Source of the DNA: Algoriphagus sp. PAP.12
GTDB lineage: Bacteria > Bacteroidota > Bacteroidia > Cytophagales > Cyclobacteriaceae
Reading direction: 5' to 3'
NCBI RefSeq assembly: GCF_026652115.1
Contig: NZ_JAPPSQ010000005.1
Span: forward strand, 124,001 to 188,000
DNA length: 64,000 bases
Shown: positions 42,968 through 51,362 of the stretch, in pieces
How positions within the stretch are numbered: the first letter of the stretch is position 1
How the letters are laid out: each line of letters opens with the position of its first letter
Program-made: the position numbers and the translations under genes
Notes under the pieces: model-generated
The model's input: the letters and a program-made list of their open reading frames with translations, nothing else
Told to the model about the DNA's origin: nothing
The model's database searches: none

Positions 42968-44170
42968 TTAGTTGACAAATGTGATGGCATGACCGGTTTT
43001 TCCTGCCCGGCCAGTCCTTCCAATTCTGTGGATATAACTATCCATAGACATCGGTAGCTGGTAATTGATCACGTGGGTCACATCAGCTACGTCTATACCT
43101 CTAGCTGCCACATCTGTGGCAACCAGTACTCTTGATTTTCCTTCCTTAAACTCCTCAATCATTCTATTACGGAAATTTTGAGATTTATTTCCATGAATCA
43201 ACCCTGAAGGTATTCCTGATTGATTCAGTTTTTTGCAAACTCGATCTGCCAGTCTTTTTGTCTCAGTAAATAAGATTACTTTTTCCATTTCAGGGTTTTG
43301 AAAAAGATCCTGTAAAACAGCCATCTTATCCTCCCCCTCTTTTAGGTAAACCACTTCCTGATTAACATTATCACTCGAATGCCCTCCACTGTTGACTTTC
43401 ACCTCAACCGGATTACTCAAAAGTCCATTGATAAGGGATTGTTGATTGGCATCCAAAGTAGCACTGAAAAGCATTGTCTGACTCCTTAGTTTCATTGGAG
43501 CTACCAATTTTTTAACATCATTGACAAAGCCCATATCCAACATTCTATCAAACTCGTCCAAAACCAAAGTTTTCATCCATTGGAGCTTGAGAAGTTTCCT
43601 GCCATAAAGGTCTAATAACCTTCCCGGAGTCCCCACTACGATCTGAGGGTGTCTAAAGAGCTTTCTTTCGTCTGTATTGATATTGGTTCCACCTATAAAT
43701 GTGGCTGAACTCAATTTCATCCCAAGTGTCATACTTTTAAACTCCTCCTCTATTTGTAAGGCCAATTCCCTGGTAGGTGCCACAATCAAGGCTTTGTAAT
43801 CCTTAGGGTTTGCCAAAGCTTGTTCAATAATAGGAATCAGGAAAGCACAAGTCTTACCAGATCCAGTATTCGAAATGCCCATCAAATCTCTTCCTTCCAA
43901 AAGTGGTTGAAAGGATTGCTCCTGAATTTTGGTAAGCATGGAATATCCTTTTGCCTCCAAATTTTCTTTCAATCTTTCCCCTATTTCCAAAGAAGAAAAT
44001 AAAGTAGATGACTTGAACTCAACTTCTTCTTGGGGAACCGCTTTTTTCACCAATAACCTAGGGTCTAACTTAGAGACCTTGGGTTGTTTGGCTGATCTTC
44101 TTCTGTCTTTTTTGGGGCCAGAAGAGTCATTCCTTCTTTTATTAGATCTATTCTTAGGAGCTGAATTCAT
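42968..44170 (-). CDS. DEAD-box RNA helicase (RhlE-like), motif II written DEFD
   Basis: A 400-residue helicase. Q-motif region near 75-85; motif I SNTGSGKT; Ia PTRELA; motif II VLDEFDRMLDMGF (DEFD instead of DEAD); motif III SAT; motif V ATDVAARGID; motif VI HRIGRTGR. The N-terminal 55 residues are Lys/Arg/Ser-rich, an RNA-binding tail. It unwinds structured RNA, probably in ribosome assembly or decay at low temperature, given the desaturase and CspA partners. Its ATG overlaps the desaturase stop by 4 bases. Confidence 0.95.
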   Translation of the reverse strand: MNSAPKNRSNKRRNDSSGPKKDRRRSAKQPKVSKLDPRLLVKKAVPQEEVEFKSSTLFSSLEIGERLKENLEAKGYSMLTKIQEQSFQPLLEGRDLMGISNTGSGKTCAFLIPIIEQALANPKDYKALIVAPTRELALQIEEEFKSMTLGMKLSSATFIGGTNINTDERKLFRHPQIVVGTPGRLLDLYGRKLLKLQWMKTLVLDEFDRMLDMGFVNDVKKLVAPMKLRSQTMLFSATLDANQQSLINGLLSNPVEVKVNSGGHSSDNVNQEVVYLKEGEDKMAVLQDLFQNPEMEKVILFTETKRLADRVCKKLNQSGIPSGLIHGNKSQNFRNRMIEEFKEGKSRVLVATDVAARGIDVADVTHVINYQLPMSMDSYIHRIGRTGRAGKTGHAITFVN

Positions 44171-45294
44171 TTTGTATAACTTTTAGCTGGCTCCATTTCA
44201 GGACTATTACCCAAGAGGTAAAGCATTTTGAAATGATCGTAAACCGCTCCTAAAAAATGGGGCTTTGAATAATAAGGAATTTGAAACTCCTCAGCGGTAG
44301 CCTTTACGATTTTTGATATTTCCCGATAATGAACATGACAAATATCCGGAAATAAATGATGCTCAACTTGATAATTTAACCCTCCGATATACCACTCCAA
44401 CAGTCTAGATTTTGGAGCAAAGTTGCAGGTTGTTGCCAATTGATGGAGCATCCGTTCTCCTTCCACAATCCCTTCTTCATTTGGCAATGGAAAATTAGCT
44501 TCAGGCACCACATGAGCAGTCTGGAAGATCAATGTGATTACAAAACCAGTCACAGCATGCATAGCCACATATGCCAATAAAATCTCCCAGACAGGAAACG
44601 GAGCAAATATCAATGGCAATCCTAAAGCAACAAGAAAATAACCAATCTTCCAGCCTATTAACTTTAATACAGTTTTTCTATATGCGTTTTCTCCTTTCAC
44701 CAATCCCATTTTGTGATACCTTTTCAACCTCACGAAATCTTTTACAGTAATCCAAGAGAGAGTTGAAAGAGAATAAAAGAATCCGGCATATAGATGCTGA
44801 TATTTATGTAGTGCATTTTTCTCAGCATTTGGAGAAAACCTTAAAAAGAAGGGGGCATTAATATCATCGTCGTGTTCCTCAATGTTCGTAAAACTATGAT
44901 GAAGTACGTTGTGTTGGATTTTCCAAATAGTCGAATTGGCCCCAACCATATTGAGGGTATATCCAAGCCATTTATTGACTTTTTGATTTTTAGAATATGA
45001 ACCATGATTTGCATCATGCATGACACCCATACCTACTCCTGCCATCCCTAACCCGGCAAGAATAAAGCAGACAAACAATTGGAAAGTAGTTGTGGCTATT
45101 CCAATTGTGACCAAAGCTAAAGGAACAAGATACAACGATAGTAGCAAAATGGTTTTGAGAACCATCTTCCCATCTCCGTACTTGGACTTTCCTGTGCTTT
45201 CGAAATGGTGATAAACTCGACTTCTGAGAGTTTTTGAGAAATCAGAAAGGACTGATCTAGAGAATCTTACTGGCTTGATAGACTTTGTGTTAAT
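44167..45294 (-). CDS. Membrane fatty-acid desaturase, apparent ATT start
   Basis: The first ATG (45163-45165) would give 332 residues. The frame remains open upstream and reads on as desaturase-like sequence (VRFSRSVLSDFSKTLRSRV, then KSKYGDGK) for another 43 codons with no ATG, GTG or TTG. I therefore set the start at ATT 45292-45294, after an A-rich stretch typical of Bacteroidota starts; this gives 375 residues, normal for the family. His boxes are HDANH (about 93-97), HNVLHH (about 128-133) and QVEHH (C-terminal). Four TM segments are visible. The enzyme puts a cis double bond in acyl chains and so fluidises membranes in the cold. It heads the cold-shock operon. Confidence 0.9.
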   Translation of the reverse strand: MNTKSIKPVRFSRSVLSDFSKTLRSRVYHHFESTGKSKYGDGKMVLKTILLLSLYLVPLALVTIGIATTTFQLFVCFILAGLGMAGVGMGVMHDANHGSYSKNQKVNKWLGYTLNMVGANSTIWKIQHNVLHHSFTNIEEHDDDINAPFFLRFSPNAEKNALHKYQHLYAGFFYSLSTLSWITVKDFVRLKRYHKMGLVKGENAYRKTVLKLIGWKIGYFLVALGLPLIFAPFPVWEILLAYVAMHAVTGFVITLIFQTAHVVPEANFPLPNEEGIVEGERMLHQLATTCNFAPKSRLLEWYIGGLNYQVEHHLFPDICHVHYREISKIVKATAEEFQIPYYSKPHFLGAVYDHFKMLYLLGNSPEMEPAKSYTK

Positions 45295-45594
45295 TTTGTT
45301 TTTATTTCCAATATAGGAATTTGCTGCAGGTTTTAAATCAGAATTACAATAATTCGGAATTAAAAAAGTAGAAAGAAAGAATTAAAACCTAAGCAAAGGA
45401 GGAACTCTGAAATTGCTACTTAAACAGGTTGGTTTACAACGCTAAATTATTTTTCAAAACGATCCGAACTTTTTCGGCTCAATTTGGAAGCAAAGGTGCA
45501 GAGAAGAATCGATGTTTCCTAATCAATTAAAAAACAAATTTGATCTCTCCACCTTTTAACTCACTGATATTCAATATTTTTTTTTCACTACCCC
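45295..45594 (-). promoter_or_regulatory. 300-bp leader and promoter region of the cold-response operon
   Basis: The best -7 candidate on the minus strand is CACCTTTG (45491-45498, one mismatch to TAnnTTTG). This would leave a leader of about 190 bases, similar to cold-shock leaders elsewhere. A short hairpin (CCGAA/TTCGG, 45464-45477) lies in it. No gene is seen. Confidence 0.35.
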
Positions 45595-46935
45595 TTAATT
45601 TAACCGCCAATTCACAATAAAATTTACGTGAATCATCTCCACTTTATTGTAACGCTGAGCTGCTGAAAGCTCCTCATCACCAATTGCTTCTTTATTCATT
45701 ACCAACAGATGGAAATCCCAAGCTTTTAATGTTTCAGGATCATATTTCACTCCTAAGTTCAACTGGCGATAAGACGGAAACGCATATTTGTTTGCCTGGA
45801 AATCTGACACATCCGGAAGCCAATGAAAGCCCAAATGAGAGTAAAACCCCCATTCCTTATCCGGTGAATACTCCAAATAAGCTGTCAAAGCTTCAACACT
45901 TTTATATCCTTCATTTCTTTCTCTAGGAATAAACGTGTACCATGCATCTTTTCCCCATTCACGAGGACTTAACCATCTCCCATCTCCGCCTAGTTTGGTA
46001 AAGTTAAGATGACTTAGAATTTTGCCTTTTTTTACCCCAAAACGTCCTGAAACAACCCAGTTTTTATCTTTGGGATCTTTGTACCTCAAAAGAGGATCAG
46101 AATTCCCGCCATTTTCCACACCATGCTGATAGCCAAACTGGAGCCCAGTTATCCAAGTCATATCACCTTTTGATTTCCAACTATTTTGCCACTGGGTCCA
46201 ATAAGTTGCAAACAGATTTTGAGCCCAAGTATGAGACAGATCAAACTTCCCAATTTGAGACTTTTTAGATACCTCAAAAACCGTAATTCCATCACTTTTG
46301 GTATTTCCAAAATACTGGGATGGCTGACCATTTACATCTCTTGCTACAGGAAATATTCCGACAGTCTCTCCAGGTCGAAGCCAGTCTTTCGTCCCTCTTA
46401 CACGCATCCGATAAATATACCAGGCTGCTATTTCCCAACTTTTTTCAGGACGGTAATTGAAAGTTGCCCCTTCTATCATGGTTGGCGCAAGTCGTCCATC
46501 TTGAGGATTTATCCAAGGAGTATTGATCCCCATTCTTCCTACTCCAAAATCAAATTTTTCTGATTCATAGTTTAGAGAAAGATTTTCCCAAGACCCAAAG
46601 GCTCCATCCCCAGGATTCAACAAATCATATAAACCTGTTTCGTATCGATTTCCTCTATTGGTTAAGGGATCCGGTTCCCAGATCTCAGAACTCCAAACAT
46701 TGAGGAAACCACGATAAGATACTTTGGCAGACCAATGTTCTCCATAACTCAGTTTTGTTCCTACACCAAGAGAAGTCCCCAGAGCAAAATCATTCTTAAA
46801 ATCATCAGGATAAGAGGTGCTCATCCAAAAGGTCCGGAAGTGAAGGTCGGGCTTGATTTCAAACTTCTTTTCAGACTCTTGAGCATGACTCCAAAGGGGA
46901 ATTAAACTAATAATCCCCAGCAATAAGTATCTCAT
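45595..46935 (-). CDS. OprD-like outer-membrane porin of the tsdA operon
   Basis: A 446-residue barrel with a signal peptide ending SHAQ. Strands with aromatic girdles run throughout, ending HVNFIVNWRLN. It shares long patterns with the porin at 51.4-52.8 kb: GRWLSPREWGKDAWYTFIP here versus GRFLFPREWGREQFFASLP there, and GNRYETGLYDLLNPG versus PNRYEILLYDVHHPE. They are paralogues. It starts 3 bases after the tsdA stop. Likely role: passage of thiosulfate or tetrathionate through the outer membrane; this is inferred from context. Confidence 0.78.
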   Translation of the reverse strand: MRYLLLGIISLIPLWSHAQESEKKFEIKPDLHFRTFWMSTSYPDDFKNDFALGTSLGVGTKLSYGEHWSAKVSYRGFLNVWSSEIWEPDPLTNRGNRYETGLYDLLNPGDGAFGSWENLSLNYESEKFDFGVGRMGINTPWINPQDGRLAPTMIEGATFNYRPEKSWEIAAWYIYRMRVRGTKDWLRPGETVGIFPVARDVNGQPSQYFGNTKSDGITVFEVSKKSQIGKFDLSHTWAQNLFATYWTQWQNSWKSKGDMTWITGLQFGYQHGVENGGNSDPLLRYKDPKDKNWVVSGRFGVKKGKILSHLNFTKLGGDGRWLSPREWGKDAWYTFIPRERNEGYKSVEALTAYLEYSPDKEWGFYSHLGFHWLPDVSDFQANKYAFPSYRQLNLGVKYDPETLKAWDFHLLVMNKEAIGDEELSAAQRYNKVEMIHVNFIVNWRLN

Positions 46936-46938
46936 GAA

Positions 46939-47988
46939 TTATTTGGACTTGGCTTCTTGAATTGGTTTGAAAGGACCGAATTTGTGCTGGGTTTCAGAGA
47001 AAGAGTCGCTATAGGGCCCAAATGGATGATCCATCGGCTTCTTAGAAATATCTGGCCAATCATTTGGGAAGCTTCGATCAGGTCGATCCAAGCTATTCAC
47101 ATAGGCTGCTACATCCCAAGAATCTTCATCCGTAAGAATAGGGTTCTCATAAGTGGCTCCAAAAGGCATATTTGCTTTTACATACCCCGCAAATCTTGAC
47201 ATTCTAAACAAACCAGCCTTTTGGTTATAGCTATGTTCTCCCCAAAGTGGCGGATAAGTATAACCACTTCCGTCTTGCTTTGCTAAACCTTGACCATCCG
47301 GGCCATGGCAGCTTTGACATTGTCTATCGTAGACTGATTTTCCCTTGATAGGATCTGCGGCTCTATCCAAAAGGGGTAGTTCATATATCCCCGCTCCTGC
47401 AGGCTTTTCACCTTTAGGCACATCCTGACCCAGCCAATTCATATAAGCGACCATTGCTACCATCTCCTTATTATTTGCGGGCAGCGCATCACCATTCAAA
47501 CTCCTTTGAAAGCAACCATTTATTCTATCCACCATATCCTCTGACTTTCCTGATCTACCTCTTACTTTTGGATAAGTAGACGCTACAGCAGAATAGTTAT
47601 TACCCAAAGGAACTGTTCCAGCTTGAAGATGACAGTTTTGACAATTCAACCCATTGCTTATCTTCTTTACTTTTCCATTAGGCCCCAGGTAGGCAGCTGT
47701 ATTGGCAATCAATTCTTTTCCGTATTTGATATCTTCAGCATTTGGTTCAGAATCGACCGAGGCCCAATCTGGAGCATGCCACATTTGGGCAGGATCAGCC
47801 AAAGCTTTAGAAACAGGAACTTCAGGTACTGGAAGATTTACTTCAGCAATTTGCTCTTCAGTAAAAGAAGGTAACTGAATCCCGGAGTAGGACATAAACA
47901 CTACCCCTCCTACTACTCCTACGAGCGCAGTAGCAAGGGCTAAAAGTCCAACCATCAATGTTATTAACTGTAAAAAGGGTTTTCCCAT
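46939..47988 (-). CDS. tsdA: Thiosulfate dehydrogenase, di-heme cytochrome c (TsdA type)
   Basis: The start is ATG 47986-47988 (349 residues); a TTG 17 codons upstream is less likely because A-rich sequence precedes the ATG. It has an N-terminal TM anchor (about 4-31) and two heme motifs, CQNCH (116-120) and CQSCH (225-229). The segment INGCFQRSLNG places a Cys at about 159, where TsdA enzymes carry the unusual Cys axial ligand of heme 1. TsdA oxidises two thiosulfate to tetrathionate, or reverses this. A perfect CRP-like box lies upstream and a porin gene follows by 3 bases. Confidence 0.88.
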   Translation of the reverse strand: MGKPFLQLITLMVGLLALATALVGVVGGVVFMSYSGIQLPSFTEEQIAEVNLPVPEVPVSKALADPAQMWHAPDWASVDSEPNAEDIKYGKELIANTAAYLGPNGKVKKISNGLNCQNCHLQAGTVPLGNNYSAVASTYPKVRGRSGKSEDMVDRINGCFQRSLNGDALPANNKEMVAMVAYMNWLGQDVPKGEKPAGAGIYELPLLDRAADPIKGKSVYDRQCQSCHGPDGQGLAKQDGSGYTYPPLWGEHSYNQKAGLFRMSRFAGYVKANMPFGATYENPILTDEDSWDVAAYVNSLDRPDRSFPNDWPDISKKPMDHPFGPYSDSFSETQHKFGPFKPIQEAKSK

Positions 47989-48014
47989 TTTTTTGATTTT
48001 CTTTTTCTTACCTA

Positions 48015-48060
48015 CAAAATTGCATGAATTTTGGGCCAAAAAGCTGTGACTTCCATCACA
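48015..48060 (-). promoter_or_regulatory. Perfect CRP-like palindrome plus -7 element before tsdA
   Basis: TGTGA-CTTCCA-TCACA at 48045-48060 is a 10-of-10 match. On the minus strand a -7 element CAATTTTG (48015-48022) follows 30-31 bases from the box centre, one mismatch from TAnnTTTG. The start of transcription near 48010 gives a leader of about 22 bases to the tsdA ATG. Confidence 0.7.
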
Positions 48061-48102
48061 CCAAATTCAAATTAGGCATCAATCCAAAAAAATCCGAATT
48101 TC

Positions 48103-48831
48103 TTAAAGTGATTCTAAACTCACTTCCACTGAAAAGGATGTTTTCCCTTCAACAAAACCCATTACAAAAAATGCATTTTCGTCTTTAAACAGCTGAAGTG
48201 TCACCTCATCCCCCAACAGGCATTCAGAAAGGTAATTGATACTAAATTGTTTTACATGAGGAACCATATCATAAATCAAATCCTCCACCCAGCGAACGTA
48301 ACTGGTATTATTGACATGATCATAAAGATCCAAATCCGAGGCTTTGACTTTAATCGTCTCCTCCTTTATTAGCTCACCATTTTTGATGATTTTCCCAGGT
48401 TGCCATTCCGGTTTCAAGGCTGGATCAAAAAGTTCTACTGGTAAAACCATTTCAGGACGGAGCATCTTTTTTGAATTCGAATCAAGCAATAACCAAGAGC
48501 TCATCCCTCTCACCAAAACATTCCCATCCAAATCCCTCATCAGAAACTCCCTAAAGGCAAAAATCTTATCAACTCCTCTTCCACCAGTAAACAATTCTAC
48601 TTTTTGTCCCCATTTCGGCATTTGAAACAACTTCAACTCCAACCTCGCTAATACCCACATTTGATTGGCTTTTGAGAGATTTCTCCCAAAATCCTGCGAA
48701 TCAGCATGCTTCCAAGCTATTTCCTGCAACAAATCAGCCAGTCCTTTGATCCTGAGACTCCCCTTTGGATTGACAAAAAAGGAATTGATCTCAAAGTTCT
48801 TTTGAAACTGAAATGATTCGGGGTACATCAT
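48103..48831 (-). CDS. Acyl-ACP thioesterase
   Basis: A 242-residue double hot-dog protein. First domain (about 1-130) has ADLLQEIAWKHAD; second (about 140-240) has the FatA/FatB-type catalytic region DLDLYDHVNNTSYVRWVED with the His/Asn pair. It releases free fatty acids from acyl carrier protein. Its ATGATG overlaps the stop of the MFS gene upstream by 4 bases. The pair sits between two sulfur operons, without an obvious link to them. Confidence 0.9.
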   Translation of the reverse strand: MMYPESFQFQKNFEINSFFVNPKGSLRIKGLADLLQEIAWKHADSQDFGRNLSKANQMWVLARLELKLFQMPKWGQKVELFTGGRGVDKIFAFREFLMRDLDGNVLVRGMSSWLLLDSNSKKMLRPEMVLPVELFDPALKPEWQPGKIIKNGELIKEETIKVKASDLDLYDHVNNTSYVRWVEDLIYDMVPHVKQFSINYLSECLLGDEVTLQLFKDENAFFVMGFVEGKTSFSVEVSLESL

Positions 48832-49985
48832 GAAGCTGTTTGATTTGGGAAAAAGACTTGTTTTCTATAGGTAGCCAAGAAAGCGATACCTAAACCATTG
48901 ATTGCAATCAAAGCAAAGGAAGTTTTCAAATCGAACAAATCTGCTATAAAACCAATCAATGGAGGACCTAATAAGAAACCGAAAAACGAAATTGTAGAAA
49001 CCAATGCCAATGCAATGCTCGGCGAATACAATTTAGATCTACCTGCAATACTGTAAGAAAGTGGAATAATGGATGCGACTCCCAAACCAACCAAAAGAAA
49101 CCCAAATGTGGCAATTCCAATGGTCGGGAATATCACTCCTAAAGCAAGACCAATAAAGATTAAAATACCAGAGAACCTGATTACTGCTACTTTGGTGTAT
49201 TTGGCTGCGATTTTATCCGTGATAAATCTACCTGAGGCCATTGCTCCCATAAAGGCCACATAGCCAAGAGCAACTAAACTTGGATCGGTTTGGATCACTT
49301 TTTTGAAATAAACCCCACTCCAATCGAACATACACCCTTCGGTCATCATTCCTAGAAAAGATATCACTCCTACTCGGAGCAAAAGGTCATCTGGCTTTTT
49401 CAAAACTAATCCACCAGCTTCAGAATCTTTCTTTTCCTTCACAATATAGCTATGAGCTTGGGAAATGATAATCAAGGAAATCCCAGTCACTACTAAATAG
49501 TGGATTCCCGGGCTCAAATCAAGAAATATCATCGCTGCACCAATTCCAGCTCCTGCAAATCCTGCCATACTCCAAAGTCCATGAAAAGAAGCTAAAATAC
49601 TCCTCCCGATTTGATCTTCGAGATCTAATGCCTGAGTGTTGAGAGATATATTCATGATGTTTCCCAGCATTCCGAAAAGCACTAAGATTGGTACTAAAAT
49701 CCAGATTTGTGGGCTAAATCCAATCAATGGAAGAACCATGGAATAGATAATACTTCCAATCAAAATCACTCTTCTGCTTCCGTATTTATGGACAGACCAT
49801 CCCGCAATCGGAAGCCCCAGCATGGAACCTACTGGCAAAAACAATAAAAGGGTTCCCAATTGCCCCTCAGAAAGCTCAAACTTGGATTGAATATCTGGAA
49901 TCCTTGCCGCCCAACTGGAAAAGCAAAGTCCAAGAAAGAAAAATAGACTTCCTAAAGCTATTCGTCTTTTGGTAAGGGGTTTCAT
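48828..49985 (-). CDS. MFS transporter
   Basis: A 385-residue, 12-TM major facilitator. It has the loop 2-3 motif GWSVHKYGSRRV (GxxxxRxGxRR-like) and long hydrophobic segments, with a short central loop near 185-195. Substrate not evident; a sugar- or metabolite-type FucP/YbjJ-like carrier is suggested by RIPDIQSKFELSEGQLGTLL, which is typical of the YbjJ-like group. The next gene, a thioesterase, overlaps it by 4 bases. Confidence 0.87.
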   Translation of the reverse strand: MKPLTKRRIALGSLFFFLGLCFSSWAARIPDIQSKFELSEGQLGTLLLFLPVGSMLGLPIAGWSVHKYGSRRVILIGSIIYSMVLPLIGFSPQIWILVPILVLFGMLGNIMNISLNTQALDLEDQIGRSILASFHGLWSMAGFAGAGIGAAMIFLDLSPGIHYLVVTGISLIIISQAHSYIVKEKKDSEAGGLVLKKPDDLLLRVGVISFLGMMTEGCMFDWSGVYFKKVIQTDPSLVALGYVAFMGAMASGRFITDKIAAKYTKVAVIRFSGILIFIGLALGVIFPTIGIATFGFLLVGLGVASIIPLSYSIAGRSKLYSPSIALALVSTISFFGFLLGPPLIGFIADLFDLKTSFALIAINGLGIAFLATYRKQVFFPNQTAS

Positions 49986-50110
49986 AAATTGTGTTAAGGT
50001 TTGATAGGCGATTCAAAATAAGTAAGAATCAAGCAATAATCCCCTGTATTATTCTTTGTCTTTTGCAAAAACAATCTGAGATTGCCTTGGTTTAAAAATA
50101 AAGCACAGTT

Positions 50111-50191
50111 ATGGAGTTTGTAATCGTAGGGACCATTATTATTTCGGCCATTTTATTGATCCGATTTATAATTAAAAAAGTGTTTGATTGA
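50111..50191 (+). CDS. Putative 26-residue single-TM small protein
   Basis: ATG 50111 to TGA 50189-50191 encodes MEFVIVGTIIISAILLIRFI and then IKKVFD: one TM helix followed by a positive tail, a typical small membrane protein. The upstream AAAATAAAGCACAGTT is A-rich, like Bacteroidota start regions. It is alone in a 260-base gap on the plus strand, between the MFS gene start and the transporter operon end. Its stop codon ends at the terminator hairpin. Too small for any family call; expression is unknown. Confidence 0.45.
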   Translation: MEFVIVGTIIISAILLIRFIIKKVFD

Positions 50192-50219
50192 AAAAGGCCG
50201 TGAAAATAAATCCACGGCC
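50191..50219 (-). terminator. Terminator of the porin-YeeE operon
   Basis: A 7-bp stem GGCCGTG/CACGGCC with a 10-base loop, followed on the minus strand by TTTTT. It lies 27 bases after the second YeeE gene. Confidence 0.85.
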
Positions 50220-50245
50220 CCATACCTAATTCTCCTGTGTTAAGT

Positions 50246-50740
50246 TTAATTAGGCAGTTTTCTAGCAAACTTTCCATAAACCCATGTTCCTGCTACCGCA
50301 GAAAGTAGAGTTACTAAGATCACTGTAAATCCACTTCCGATCTGAGCGAAAAGAGGACCCGGACACGCACCAGTCATTGCCCACCCAAGACCGAAGATAA
50401 ATCCTCCGATTACCTGTCCTTTTCTAAATTCTTTTTTCGGGACTTTGATCTTTTCCCCATGGATGGATTTAATATTCAATCTTTTGATCAATTGAATAGA
50501 AATAATCCCAGTAATTATCGCTGATCCAATCACACCATACATATGGAAAGATTGAAGTCTAAACATTTCCTGAATTCTAAACCAGGATATAATTTCAGCT
50601 TTGACAAATACGATTCCGAATAGAATTCCCAAAATCAAATATTTGATCAATTGTACCCCATGTTCACCTTCTTGCTTTAAGTTTGGTGCTACGCAGTGAG
50701 GATCCTGCACATCAATTTCTTTTCTATCTGCTACTAACAT
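50246..50740 (-). CDS. YeeE/YedE-type transporter, C-terminal half (DUF6691)
   Basis: A 164-residue membrane protein with four TM segments. The signature GFIFGLGWAMTGACPGPLFAQIGSG (seen at about 105-129) carries a conserved Cys in GACPGP. YeeE proteins import thiosulfate by relaying it along Cys residues. In this genome the protein is split; the first half lies 18 bases upstream in the same operon. Together they should form a full thiosulfate or sulfur-species carrier. Confidence 0.9.
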   Translation of the reverse strand: MLVADRKEIDVQDPHCVAPNLKQEGEHGVQLIKYLILGILFGIVFVKAEIISWFRIQEMFRLQSFHMYGVIGSAIITGIISIQLIKRLNIKSIHGEKIKVPKKEFRKGQVIGGFIFGLGWAMTGACPGPLFAQIGSGFTVILVTLLSAVAGTWVYGKFARKLPN

Positions 50741-50758
50741 GTCTTTTCAATTTTTTGT

Positions 50759-51340
50759 TTAAAATCCTACCAACTTCATCAATGGCTCTAAAAACACATG
50801 TGTCATCAAGAAACCACCAATCATAAAGAAAGTGGTTGCCAAAAGAGATGGCCACTGCAATGAGCTAATCCCCATGATCGCATGACCAGAAGTACAACCT
50901 CCGGCATATCTGGTTCCAAATCCCACCATAAATCCACCGATCACAAAGAACAACAGCCCTTTAGCTGTAAATAGATTTTCCCAAGAGAAAATATCAGCAG
51001 GTAGTAAACTTGTGAAGTCAGTCACTCCCAATGCTTTCAAGTCATTTTGAGTGGCTTCAGAGATTACAATGGTCTCAGGGTTTGCAAGGAAATTCGTGGC
51101 GATAAAGCCTCCAATCAATACTCCTAAAACGAATAGGAGGTTCCAGATTTCTTTCTTCCAGTTGTATTTGAAAAAAGGAATATCTGCAGGCATACATGCA
51201 GCACAAACGTGTCTTAATGAGGAAGATATCCCGAAGGTCTTATTTCCTAAAATCAATAGCGCCGGGACTGTGAGCCCGATCAAAGGCCCCGCCACATACC
51301 ATGGCCACGGCTGAGTAATCCAATCCATTACTTGGTTCAT
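50759..51340 (-). CDS. YeeE/YedE-type transporter, N-terminal half
   Basis: A 193-residue membrane protein with five TM segments. The conserved Cys sits in TRYAGGCTSGHAIMG (about 145-159), with an additional CAACMPADIPFF loop (about 42-53) typical of Bacteroidota YeeE. The gene lies between a porin (22 bases upstream) and the second half of the transporter (18 bases downstream). Function by family: inner-membrane import of thiosulfate or another reduced sulfur compound. Confidence 0.9.
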   Translation of the reverse strand: MNQVMDWITQPWPWYVAGPLIGLTVPALLILGNKTFGISSSLRHVCAACMPADIPFFKYNWKKEIWNLLFVLGVLIGGFIATNFLANPETIVISEATQNDLKALGVTDFTSLLPADIFSWENLFTAKGLLFFVIGGFMVGFGTRYAGGCTSGHAIMGISSLQWPSLLATTFFMIGGFLMTHVFLEPLMKLVGF

Positions 51341-51362
51341 TTTTATTTATTTATCTTTTTTT

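Noticed and set aside
47989-48039. TTG-initiated N-terminal extension of TsdA
   Set aside because: It adds a basic tail before the TM anchor and covers the predicted -7 element; the ATG at 47988 follows an A-rich tract.
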